In this document: positions 6,291 through 11,920 of the stretch, piece after piece
Numbering within the stretch: the stretch's first letter is position 1
Layout of the letters: each line of letters begins with the position of its first letter
Translations under genes and position numbers: made by a program
Source: Alphaproteobacteria bacterium
GTDB lineage: Bacteria > Pseudomonadota > Alphaproteobacteria > Sphingomonadales > Rhodothalassiaceae
DNA length: 11,920 nt
Direction of reading: 5' to 3'
Assembly (NCBI GenBank): GCA_003694205.1
Contig: RFKS01000128.1
Span: forward strand, 1-11,920
The notes under the pieces: generated by a model
The model's database searches: none
Seen by the model: only the letters and a program-made list of their open reading frames with translations
What the model was told of the DNA's origin: nothing

Positions 6291-7573
6291 CAGAATCTCG
6301 TCGCCTGGTTGAGCACCCGCTGGGGCACATAGCTGTCGCGGTAGGAGGAGCGGAACATCATGTCGTCGACAAGGGCGACGAAACGGATGGCCGGCATGAC
6401 ATAACCGCGGAAAATGCTGGCGCCGACGATATAGGGCCACAGCCGTCCCGGATTGCGTTCGGGATAAAGTATGCAGACCATCATGTACTCGACGATGTCC
6501 TCGACGAGATAGAAGCTCGTCACCATGGCAAGAAGGATCGGTGCCAGCTCGCCATAGCCGATGAAGATCCAGGCGAGATAGGTCAGCACGGCGAAGGTGA
6601 GCACCACCTCAAAGATCAGGATGTTGAGAATCTCGAGCGCATTGGCGAGCGAAAAGCGGCGCGAGAACGGGTTGAGATTGTTGCCGAACTTGCGCAGGCG
6701 CAGGCGCAGGATGTCGCGGTCCCAACGCAGGCGCTGGCGCACGAAGCCGTCGAGATTGACCGGCGCGTCGGTCAGCGCCCAGGAGCGATGCGCAAAGCGC
6801 ACCTCCCATCCCGCGCGCCGCAGCTTGTCGGTGACGTCGGCATCCTCTCCCGGCCCGACGCTCATATCGCCGACCTGGGTCAGCGCACTCTTGCGAAAGG
6901 CGCCGTAGCCGCCGGAGACGATCGGCAGGATGTTGGCCATCGAGGTAAAGCGCCGGCCGAGGGCGATGCTCTCGAGATATTCGATCGCCTGCAGGCGGGT
7001 GAGCAGGCTTTCATCGACGTTGCGGACGCCGATATTGCCCGCCACACCACCGACCTTGGGGTCGGCGAAGGGGCGGATCAGCATCTCGATCGCGTCGCGG
7101 TCGAGCGACGTGTCGATATCCATGTTCACGATCACCGGGTGATCGCAAAAGCGGATGCCGAGATTGACCGCCGCCGACTTGCCGGCGCGCAGCGGCGTCG
7201 AGAGAGCGACGTCGATGAGCCCTTCCTTGAGCAGCCCCTGCGCCACGCGCTCCATACCGTCGGTCGAGCCGTCCGACACCACGATGATCTGGATGTCCTT
7301 GTGGGTCTGGTCGCGCAACCCGATCACGCTCTGGCGCAGGACGCGCGCCTCATTATGCCCGGCGAGCACGATACTGACGGGACCCTTGTAGCCCGGACGG
7401 TTGAAGTCGCGGCTGAAGCGCCGGGCAAAGGCGGAAAAGATCGCCGTCGCCGTGATGGGCACGATATCGAGCACGTAGCGCGGCAGGTCAAAGAGCGCCC
7501 AGAACCAGAAGACGGTGAGAAATCCGGTCAGGTCGAGCTGTGCCAGAAAGTCGAGACCCTGTTCGAAGATCAT
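6290..7573 (-). CDS. Family 2 processive glycosyltransferase (cellulose/alginate/chitin synthase-like), membrane-bound
   Basis: 427 residues. A membrane segment near the N-terminus (about 16-48) is followed by a GT2 catalytic domain (about 65-290) and several membrane segments (about 310-400). All GT2 processive motifs are visible: Asp101 in VVSDGSTD, the metal-binding DxD in NMDIDTS (Asp152, Asp154), GPGED (240-244, catalytic base position) and QRLRW (280-284), the processivity signature of synthases that extrude their polymer. It probably polymerises a nucleotide-sugar at the inner membrane and passes the chain to the coupled HlyD adaptor. No PilZ domain is present, so any c-di-GMP input would have to come from another protein. 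The ATG overlaps the upstream stop as ATGA. Polymer identity cannot be read from sequence. A GCGCAG triplet repeat (6692-6709) encodes Leu-Arg repeats after the QRLRW motif. Confidence 0.92.
   Translation of the reverse strand: MIFEQGLDFLAQLDLTGFLTVFWFWALFDLPRYVLDIVPITATAIFSAFARRFSRDFNRPGYKGPVSIVLAGHNEARVLRQSVIGLRDQTHKDIQIIVVSDGSTDGMERVAQGLLKEGLIDVALSTPLRAGKSAAVNLGIRFCDHPVIVNMDIDTSLDRDAIEMLIRPFADPKVGGVAGNIGVRNVDESLLTRLQAIEYLESIALGRRFTSMANILPIVSGGYGAFRKSALTQVGDMSVGPGEDADVTDKLRRAGWEVRFAHRSWALTDAPVNLDGFVRQRLRWDRDILRLRLRKFGNNLNPFSRRFSLANALEILNILIFEVVLTFAVLTYLAWIFIGYGELAPILLAMVTSFYLVEDIVEYMMVCILYPERNPGRLWPYIVGASIFRGYVMPAIRFVALVDDMMFRSSYRDSYVPQRVLNQATRF
6692..6709. repeat. GCGCAG tandem repeat, three copies, inside the glycosyltransferase gene
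   Basis: Three perfect 6-bp copies at 6692-6697, 6698-6703 and 6704-6709 encode LRLRLR on the minus strand just after the QRLRW motif. The unit keeps frame, so copy changes would alter length by two residues. Confidence 0.7.
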
Positions 7574-8916
7574 GGCACCTGCTCCATGAACCGCTCCCAG
7601 TCGTCGGCCTCGAAAATGTCGATCCGGAGATCGACGGGCTCGGACAGGGTTTCGTCGGCCCGCTGCCGCATGCGCTCGAGCGCCCGCTCGACGCCGGCAC
7701 GTGGCGTCTCGGCGAAGAGAACCAGCACCAAGCGTCCCGAGAGCGCTACCGCGTCCGAGGTGCGGAGCGTTTGCGAGATGATTTCGGCCAGCAGGGTGAA
7801 AAGTTGATTGAGCCGGCGCCCGCCGAGCCTTTGAGCGAGTTCGTCATAATTGGCGACCTCGAGCACACCGCCGCACAGTGGCCGTTCGTATCGACGTGCA
7901 ATATCGGACTGATAGTCGCAGAGCAGGCGAAAATCGCGCGGCGAATAGGTTCCCATGATGCGCGCAATGGCAGCACCGAGGCTGCGCGCCGGCAGCGCCC
8001 CCGCCTTCAATGCGGCGACGCCTTTCGACGTCAGGGCATAATGATGCCAGGTCCGCTTGTCGGCACGCTCGGCCTCGGTGCGCTTGCCGCAATCCATGCA
8101 GACGAAGCCGACCGCCGGTTCATCATTGACGTGGCCGCAGTCGCCGCAATGAAAAATCTCGGCAGGGCGGTCGTAGTCCACGCCGTAGTGCCGCAGCGTG
8201 TCGCCGCATTTGGGACAGAGCAGCCCACCGTCCGGGCGCTCGAATTCCTCGGCTGGCGCCTGATGCGCGCAGCGGTAATGATGGACGAGGCTTGTCTGAC
8301 GAAGATTGCTGCTGCCGCACTTGATGCATTCCTCGCGCACATTGAGCCGCGACGAGCCGCAGTGCCCGCACAGGTGCAAGGTATCGAAGGGGCGCCGCCG
8401 CAGAAGGTCACCGGCCGCAAGATCCTCGAGACTCTCGCGGCTCACCGGAATGCCTTCAAGAAGCGGATAACGGACCGCCTCGGGAACGAGTGGGCACCAG
8501 TCGGCAAGGAGTTCGGACTCGCGCGAGAAGGCCATCGCCATCGCCTCGAGCGCCGGCCGGTCAGATGGCGCGGCAGGCGGTGGCAATTCCGAAAGACGCC
8601 CGAGGATGTCGATCGCCTTGGCTGTGAACTCCGTCAGGCCCACCTCGCTCAGGGCCGGACCCGCATAATCCGCCCGCTTGAATTGCGCGCCCGAGAAATT
8701 GCCGATCGGCAGCAAGGCCTTGTCATGCTTCGCAAGGCGCGCCATCAGGCCGTCCGTCGCCGCCCCCTCAAGCAGAATGACGGCATCAGCCGGGGCTGCG
8801 GGGTCGGTGCTGCACTGCGCCCGCGGCAGGGCCTCCGGCCAGGGCGAGGTCGTCCCCTCCACAAGAAACCGCAAGCCCTTCTGGCCCTCTTGTCCTCTTG
8901 TCTGACCTTCTGTCAT
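7570..8916 (-). CDS. TackOD1-type multi-zinc-ribbon protein with degenerate GGDEF-like C-terminal domain
   Basis: 448 residues, no signal peptide or membrane segment, so cytoplasmic. Residues about 1-170 form an N-terminal alpha/beta region of unclear family, perhaps a degenerate receiver (DAVILLEGA..., ALLPIGNFSG). Residues about 178-280 are Cys-rich, with CGHC (183-186), CIKC (197-200), a lone C216 after HHY, CPKC (234-237), CGDC (257-260) followed by GHVNDEP, and CMDC (273-276). This matches the thaumarchaeal output domain 1 (TackOD1) as I know it. Residues about 325-435 look like a nucleotide-cyclase fold, with SGRLVLVLF where GGDEF would stand, so it is probably catalytically dead. It is the first gene of the operon with the glycosyltransferase (ATGA overlap) and is a likely regulator of polymer synthesis. 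The first ATG in the frame is 8916; GTG starts at 8919 and 9021 are alternatives. Confidence 0.8.
   Translation of the reverse strand: MTEGQTRGQEGQKGLRFLVEGTTSPWPEALPRAQCSTDPAAPADAVILLEGAATDGLMARLAKHDKALLPIGNFSGAQFKRADYAGPALSEVGLTEFTAKAIDILGRLSELPPPAAPSDRPALEAMAMAFSRESELLADWCPLVPEAVRYPLLEGIPVSRESLEDLAAGDLLRRRPFDTLHLCGHCGSSRLNVREECIKCGSSNLRQTSLVHHYRCAHQAPAEEFERPDGGLLCPKCGDTLRHYGVDYDRPAEIFHCGDCGHVNDEPAVGFVCMDCGKRTEAERADKRTWHHYALTSKGVAALKAGALPARSLGAAIARIMGTYSPRDFRLLCDYQSDIARRYERPLCGGVLEVANYDELAQRLGGRRLNQLFTLLAEIISQTLRTSDAVALSGRLVLVLFAETPRAGVERALERMRQRADETLSEPVDLRIDIFEADDWERFMEQVP
8887..8902. repeat. 8-bp perfect tandem duplication near the start of the TackOD1 gene
   Basis: CTCTTGTC occurs twice in direct succession (8887-8894, 8895-8902), covering about codons 5-10 of the chosen reading frame. 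Loss or gain of one 8-bp unit would shift the frame. Only two copies are present. Confidence 0.65.
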
Positions 8917-9170
8917 CACCGCCTGATTTTTGTGCTGATGCCCTCTGCGGGGCCGCTGCGTGCCTCCGATATGCTGTCCGCCGCCGTCATCCGGGCTTGC
9001 AGTTGCAAGCGAATGCGGCACGCCGGGACGCCGTTAAGGAAGCGATATCACGCCACGGAGAGGAGAGATTTCGCCAGTATTCCAGACTGTTGATCACGAG
9101 TCTTGTCCTCCCGTCTTGCGCTGCGGTGCCGAAATTCCTGTCGTCCCAAGCAAAATTGCAGGAACAGGAG

Positions 9171-9198
9171 AATCTATTAACGTTAATAGGGTTGACAA
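9171..9198 (-). promoter_or_regulatory. Possible promoter of the TackOD1/GT2/HlyD operon, overlapped by a palindrome
   Basis: On the minus strand TTGTCA (9198-9193; 5 of 6 to TTGACA) and TAGATT (9176-9171; 4 of 6 to TATAAT) are separated by 16 bp. The palindrome CTATTAACGTTAATAG (9174-9189) fills most of the spacer and part of the -10, a typical position for a repressor site. Assignment is by inspection only. Confidence 0.4.
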
Positions 9199-9337
9199 TT
9201 CGTAAAACTCCCCGCGGCCGATGGCGAGGATGGTGGGGTCCTGGAAAAATGCGCGGTCATCGACAAGCCATCTGTTCCAGCGCCGGCTTTCCTGATAAGA
9301 GCATTCAAGGCAAGAGCCTTCCGGCATCAATCGAAAT

Positions 9338-9343
9338 AGGGAG
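9338..9343 (+). promoter_or_regulatory. Ribosome binding site of the lipoprotein gene
   Basis: AGGGAG lies 6 bp before the ATG at 9350 and 9 bp before a second ATG at 9353. Both are acceptable; the proteins differ by one Met. Confidence 0.75.
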
Positions 9344-9349
9344 AATGCG

Positions 9350-9655
9350 ATGATGCGCTTCACGAAGATGGCAGGTCTTGCGGTCGTTGTGGCCGGGGTG
9401 GCGGCGGCTGGTGGCTGCGCGCAGCAGCTCGCTGATGATGACCGCCAGATCCTGATCGACGCCCGCGACGCGGCGCAGCAGGCGGCCGACGCCGCACGGC
9501 GCAGTGCCGACGCAGCCGAGCGCGCCGCGCGGTCGGCCGGTCAGGCGGTGAGCGCCGCACAGGACGCGGCGAGGACGGCGGAGTCCGCGGCCGAAAAGGC
9601 GCAGCGGATCGCCAACGAGCTGGAAGGCAAGTTCAACCGCTCGATGCGGAAGTAA
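9350..9655 (+). CDS. Small alanine-zipper lipoprotein, Lpp/OprI-like, ending in Arg-Lys
   Basis: 101 residues. A signal sequence (1-22) ends at a lipobox-like AAAGGC with Cys23 as the predicted lipidated residue. Position -3 is Ala rather than Leu, as I recall for OprI (ATGC). The mature part (79 residues) is almost entirely an Ala-rich helix with heptad spacing (about 34-95: DARDAAQQAADAARR... and so on), predicted to form an alanine-zipper coiled coil. The protein ends NRSMRK. Braun's Lpp (YRK) and OprI (SRK) also end in Arg-Lys, and in Lpp the terminal Lys is linked to peptidoglycan by L,D-transpeptidases. The convergent neighbour is such an enzyme, and the two genes overlap by 23 bp at their 3' ends. 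Likely role: outer-membrane to murein tether. Family assignment is by architecture, not by close sequence identity. Confidence 0.8.
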   Translation: MMRFTKMAGLAVVVAGVAAAGGCAQQLADDDRQILIDARDAAQQAADAARRSADAAERAARSAGQAVSAAQDAARTAESAAEKAQRIANELEGKFNRSMRK

Positions 9656-10664
9656 GCGAAGCTCCTGGACGTCGCCGGGTTACCGGCGGCGTGATTGGCT
9701 CGGGCACACCGCGGCGTTCGCGCGCAATCCGCGCCACCTCGGACCAGTCGATACGGCTGGCGAGATCACCAGCGCGGGCCATCAGCATGTCCTCGACCCC
9801 GATGAAGGGGTCGTCGGGTGGCGTTTGTCCCATATCGAGCGCCGCAACCTGGTCGCGCGAGGGCGCAATCTCGAGATAGAGACGGCCATCCTCGCCCTGC
9901 GCGAGCTTGGCGGGGGCATCGATGATGCGCACGATCGCCCCCCGCGCCACATGATCATAAAGCCAGGCGATGTCGCCCGGCGACAGGCGGATGCAGCCGC
10001 GGCTCACCTCGCGGCCGATGCTGTCGGGCCGGTTGGTTCCATGCAGCAGGTACTCCGTATGCCCGAGCCGCAGGGCATGGCGCCCGAGCGGATTGTCCGG
10101 CCCCGGCGGCACGACCCGCGGCAGCGCCGGCGATTCCGCCCGGTGGGCCGCGGTTGGGTACCAGGCGGGATTGGCCTTCTTCTCACCGATCGGAATTTCG
10201 CCGAGCGGCGTCTCGTAGCCGTCACGGCCGAGCGAGATCGGCGCCGACCAAATGGGACCGTCGGCGGGATAGGCGTAAAGGCGCAATTCGGCGCGATTGA
10301 CGATGATCGCCGCGCCATCGGCGGGCGGCGCGATGTGCATCGTCGGCAGCACGAGCCGGGCACCGGGCTGCGGCACCCAGACATCGACACCCGGATTGGC
10401 GGCACGCAGCTCGACGAAGCCGATGTCATAGCGCATGGCAAGCCGGATGAGCGTGTCCTCGCGGCGAATGATGACGCTGCGGGGCTCGCCGATCAGACGG
10501 CCGACGAGGATGTCGCGGGAATGGTCCTGCGCGCTGACCTCGGCCGGCACGAGCAGGATCGACGCAATGGCCGCGAGAACCAGGAGCGCAAGCGCCCGCC
10601 CGCGCCGCGCCGCGTCGCGCAGCGCCGGGTGGAGCCCCGGCCGGATGCGCACGTCTGTGCTCAT
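9633..10664 (-). CDS. L,D-transpeptidase, ErfK/YbiS type (LysM plus YkuD)
   Basis: 343 residues, exported. An N-terminal basic stretch and hydrophobic segment (about 24-45, LALLVLAAIASILLVPAEVSAQ) serve as signal peptide or anchor. A LysM-like peptidoglycan-binding motif follows (about 60-108, REDTLIRLAMRYDIGFVELRAANPG in part). The YkuD catalytic domain spans about 117-250: HGTN (208-211) and SRGCIR (221-226) with nucleophile Cys224. AANPGVD and VVPPGPDNPLG match the E. coli ErfK/YbiS/YcfS/YnhG group, whose members attach Lpp to diaminopimelate or make 3-3 cross-links. The C-terminal 90 residues are Pro/Arg-rich and not recognised. The ATG at 10664 is preferred over a GTG at 10715; its RBS is weak (CAGG), and a TATAAG just upstream hints at a very short leader. 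It lies 85 bp downstream of the XRE gene on the same strand. Confidence 0.9.
   Translation of the reverse strand: MSTDVRIRPGLHPALRDAARRGRALALLVLAAIASILLVPAEVSAQDHSRDILVGRLIGEPRSVIIRREDTLIRLAMRYDIGFVELRAANPGVDVWVPQPGARLVLPTMHIAPPADGAAIIVNRAELRLYAYPADGPIWSAPISLGRDGYETPLGEIPIGEKKANPAWYPTAAHRAESPALPRVVPPGPDNPLGRHALRLGHTEYLLHGTNRPDSIGREVSRGCIRLSPGDIAWLYDHVARGAIVRIIDAPAKLAQGEDGRLYLEIAPSRDQVAALDMGQTPPDDPFIGVEDMLMARAGDLASRIDWSEVARIARERRGVPEPITPPVTRRRPGASLTSASSG
9671..9690. other. Strong hairpin between the converging genes, inside the transpeptidase 3' end
   Basis: CGCCGG (9673-9678) pairs with CCGGCG (9683-9688) around a GTTA loop. It is extended by a T-G wobble and a G-C pair. It lies 15 bp after the lipoprotein stop but lacks a T-run, and it is also coding sequence of the transpeptidase. 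It may act as a weak terminator for the lipoprotein mRNA. Confidence 0.35.
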
Positions 10665-10749
10665 GCGCCTGCTTATAGAAGGAGAGCCGCGGCGAGGCCA
10701 GTCCCTCCCCGCCACGGCCCGGCGATGCGCCGACCGCGGAAGCCGTATC

Positions 10750-11169
10750 CTACTCGCCTGCGCCTTTGTCCTGCGTACCCGACAGGCGCCTGATGAGTCC
10801 GAGAATCTGCCCGCGCATCACCTCATCGCGAATCCGGTAGAAATTGCGCACGAGTTCTATGGTCTCGCGTCTCCCTACCTGGCGCATGTCGAACACCTCC
10901 TCGGGATCCGGCGGAATCAGCCGCTCGGCGAGATCCTCGGACATGTCCTCGAAAAAGAAGCCGACGGGAACGTTCAGAACCTTTGAAATCTTGTAAAGGT
11001 TGCTCGAGCCGATCCGGTTCAGGCCGCGCTCGTATTTCTGCACCTGCTGAAATGTCAGGCCGAGTGCGTTGGCCAGTTTTTCCTGGCTGAGGCCGAGCAG
11101 GGTCCGCCGCAAGCGCACGCGCGAACCCACATGGGCATCAATGGGATTGGGACCTCTGACCACCATCAT
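10750..11169 (-). CDS. XRE/Cro-family helix-turn-helix transcriptional regulator
   Basis: 139 residues. The DNA-binding domain covers about 12-72: VGSRVRLRRTLLGLSQEKLANALG (14-37, in part) with recognition helix around TFQQVQKYERGLNRI (39-53), then LYKISKVLNVPVGFFFEDM. The C-terminal half (about 80-139) is helical and charged, with RETIELVRNFYRI and no enzymatic motif. The combination of an HTH with PNPIDxHVG at the N-terminus is a widespread alphaproteobacterial chromosomal regulator rather than a phage repressor. The start is ambiguous: AGGAG ends directly at the first ATG (11169), is 3 bp from a second ATG (11166) and 6 bp from a GTG (11163); the GTG has the best spacing. Target genes are unknown; the transpeptidase gene 85 bp downstream could share its transcript. 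Confidence 0.92.
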   Translation of the reverse strand: MMVVRGPNPIDAHVGSRVRLRRTLLGLSQEKLANALGLTFQQVQKYERGLNRIGSSNLYKISKVLNVPVGFFFEDMSEDLAERLIPPDPEEVFDMRQVGRRETIELVRNFYRIRDEVMRGQILGLIRRLSGTQDKGAGE

Positions 11170-11475
11170 CTCCTGTCATGTGGAATTCAACCGCTCCGGC
11201 GCCACCCCCACCGCAGCACCACGCCGGTTGCTCGCCACGAAGCCTAATCGCGAAAATGTGAAAAGAGAAGATTTTCTTGTGAAATCTCCGTTGCCGACGT
11301 GACCTCGCCCGCGAGAGCCGTAAGTCACTGGGATGACAAGATATCGTGCAAATACTGACGCTTAGTGAGATTTGAGAGCGACGACCAAGCCAACCGATCG
11401 TGGAGCAAAAGGTCGCAACTCTCTATTTTTGCAGGTTATAAGAGTTTTCGCCAATACTCGGACTGCTACGATCGT
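11170..11475. other. Intergenic region upstream of the XRE gene; no gene seen
   Basis: About 300 bp between the XRE start and the stop of the Sel1-repeat gene. Short reading frames here have no family features. It contains TGTGAAA twice (11257-11263 and 11278-11284), an inverted repeat AGATTT/AAATCT (11269-11274 and 11282-11287), and a weak AACTCT/AGAGTT hairpin (11417-11446). The promoter of the XRE gene must lie here on the minus strand, but no clear -35/-10 pair was found. Confidence 0.5.
11257..11287. promoter_or_regulatory. Possible operator cluster upstream of the XRE gene
   Basis: Two TGTGAAA copies begin exactly 21 bp apart, about two helical turns. The second overlaps the right arm of the inverted repeat AGATTT-N7-AAATCT. 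The cluster is about 90-120 bp upstream of the XRE start, consistent with an autoregulatory or upstream activator site. Evidence is repeat geometry only. Confidence 0.35.
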
Positions 11476-11920
11476 TTATTTGGAATTTCTCGTACCGGTC
11501 GCATATTCCCGAAGCTTGGCGCCACGACTCCGATCCACGGCAAGCGCCGCAAGTGCGGCACGGGCATAGGCCGAAAGGGCGGGGTCTTTTGCCGCCTTTT
11601 CCGCTCTTTCGAACCAGCGAGCCGCCGCGTCGAGGTCGATCGGCACGCCATCGCCGGCGGCATAGGCACGAGCGAGCCGCAGCATCGCCCGCACCGAGCC
11701 CGCCTCCGCCGCCGCCAAAAGGCGCGTGATCCGATCCCCGCCAGGCGGTGTCACACCCTCGGCGGCGAGTGCCGCGAGGCGCTCCGCCGCCCGCGCGTGA
11801 CCGGCTTCGGCAGCCCTCGCATACCACCCTGCCGCCGTGGCACGCTGCACGTCCGGGCTGCCGCCCGCGCGCCCGTTCTCATAAAGCCAGCCGAGACGGA
11901 AGGCGGCCTCGGCATCACCC
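11476..11920 (-). CDS. Sel1-repeat (TPR-like) protein, partial (N-terminus beyond window)
   Basis: The C-terminal 147 residues are visible and the frame stays open to the right edge, so the GTG at 11850 is internal, not the start. Sel1 repeats are helix pairs that act as protein-binding scaffolds, often in cell-envelope or signalling proteins. Visible repeats include GDAEAAFRLGWLYENG followed by AAGWYARAAEAGHARAAERL, and GSVRAMLRLARAYAAGDGVP followed by DAARWFERAEKAA; the repeats show the typical A..LG.LY..G and W...AA..G pattern. The last about 40 residues are a capping region ending YATGTRNSK. No partner can be named from the visible part. The gene is on the same strand as the XRE regulator but separated by about 300 bp, probably a separate unit. 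Confidence 0.88.
   Translation of the reverse strand, partial: GDAEAAFRLGWLYENGRAGGSPDVQRATAAGWYARAAEAGHARAAERLAALAAEGVTPPGGDRITRLLAAAEAGSVRAMLRLARAYAAGDGVPIDLDAAARWFERAEKAAKDPALSAYARAALAALAVDRSRGAKLREYATGTRNSK

Larger units (their letters stand above)
8917..9349. promoter_or_regulatory. Divergent intergenic region between the polysaccharide operon and the lipoprotein gene
   Basis: A stretch of 433 bp with no convincing gene. It is less GC-rich than its neighbours around 9150-9210. It holds the perfect palindrome at 9174-9189, a consensus TTGACA on the plus strand (9192-9197) without a clear -10, and on the minus strand TTGTCA (9198-9193) and TAGATT (9176-9171) spaced 16 bp apart. If the latter is the operon promoter, its leader would be about 250 nt unless translation begins at an upstream GTG such as 9021. 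Confidence 0.5.

Noticed and set aside
7540..9093. 517-residue plus-strand reading frame opposite the TackOD1 gene
   Set aside because: Arg- and Ala-rich shadow of the zinc-ribbon gene, whose spaced CxxC pairs prove the minus-strand frame.
9192..9197. Consensus TTGACA on the plus strand as -35 of the lipoprotein promoter
   Set aside because: At 16-18 bp spacing only GC-rich hexamers follow, so no -10 supports it. Kept only as a note in the intergenic entry.
8898..9353. 151-residue plus-strand reading frame in the same intergenic region
   Set aside because: It begins antisense to the TackOD1 gene, has unsystematic composition, and ends at the real lipoprotein start. No family features.
9094..9363. 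89-residue minus-strand reading frame between the operon and the lipoprotein gene
   Set aside because: It starts at a GTG inside the lipoprotein gene, lacks an RBS, covers the palindrome and promoter-like elements, and has no domain or signal peptide.
11417..11446. AACTCT/AGAGTT inverted repeat as terminator of the Sel1-repeat gene
   Set aside because: The stem is 6 bp with an 18-base loop, and the T-run is on the wrong side for the minus-strand gene.
11372..11569. 65-residue plus-strand reading frame right of the XRE gene
   Set aside because: It overlaps the Sel1-repeat gene antisense, has no RBS of note and no recognisable features.

Overview
The window is GC-rich, densely coded DNA that looks alphaproteobacterial. 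Pointers are a DctP-type TRAP receptor, an XRE regulator of the kind common in Rhizobiales and relatives, a TackOD1-type zinc-ribbon protein, and a LysM/YkuD transpeptidase. No genus can be named from the sequence. No tRNA, rRNA, CRISPR array, transposase, phage gene or IS end was seen.

Left part (1-3750): a 2-hydroxyacid dehydrogenase (partial, runs off the left edge) lies directly behind a TRAP periplasmic receptor, with ATGA stop/start overlap. Divergent from them is a LacI-family regulator. A LacI-type operator with a central CG sits in the shared upstream region, so this reads as a regulated uptake-and-oxidation unit for an unidentified organic acid. The regulator is followed after 28 bp by an iodothyronine-deiodinase-like thioredoxin-fold protein with Cys at the selenocysteine position, and then by an intrinsic terminator.

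Middle part (3769-8916, all minus strand): a tightly coupled three-gene operon encodes a TackOD1 zinc-ribbon protein with a degenerate GGDEF-like C-terminus, a family 2 processive glycosyltransferase, and a HlyD-type membrane-fusion protein. It looks like a small exopolysaccharide synthesis and export machine with its own cytoplasmic regulator. Downstream, behind a strongly AT-rich island, lies a secreted subtilisin-like protease with an I9 propeptide. The intergenic region upstream of the operon carries a perfect 16-bp palindrome inside a possible promoter.

Right part (9350-11920): a 101-aa alanine-zipper lipoprotein ending in Arg-Lys, like Braun's Lpp and OprI, converges on and overlaps an ErfK/YbiS-type L,D-transpeptidase, the enzyme class that anchors Lpp to peptidoglycan. 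Upstream of the transpeptidase is an XRE-family regulator. The C-terminal part of a Sel1-repeat protein runs off the right edge.

The two most interesting units are the TackOD1/GT2/HlyD operon and the putative lipoprotein/L,D-transpeptidase murein-anchoring pair.
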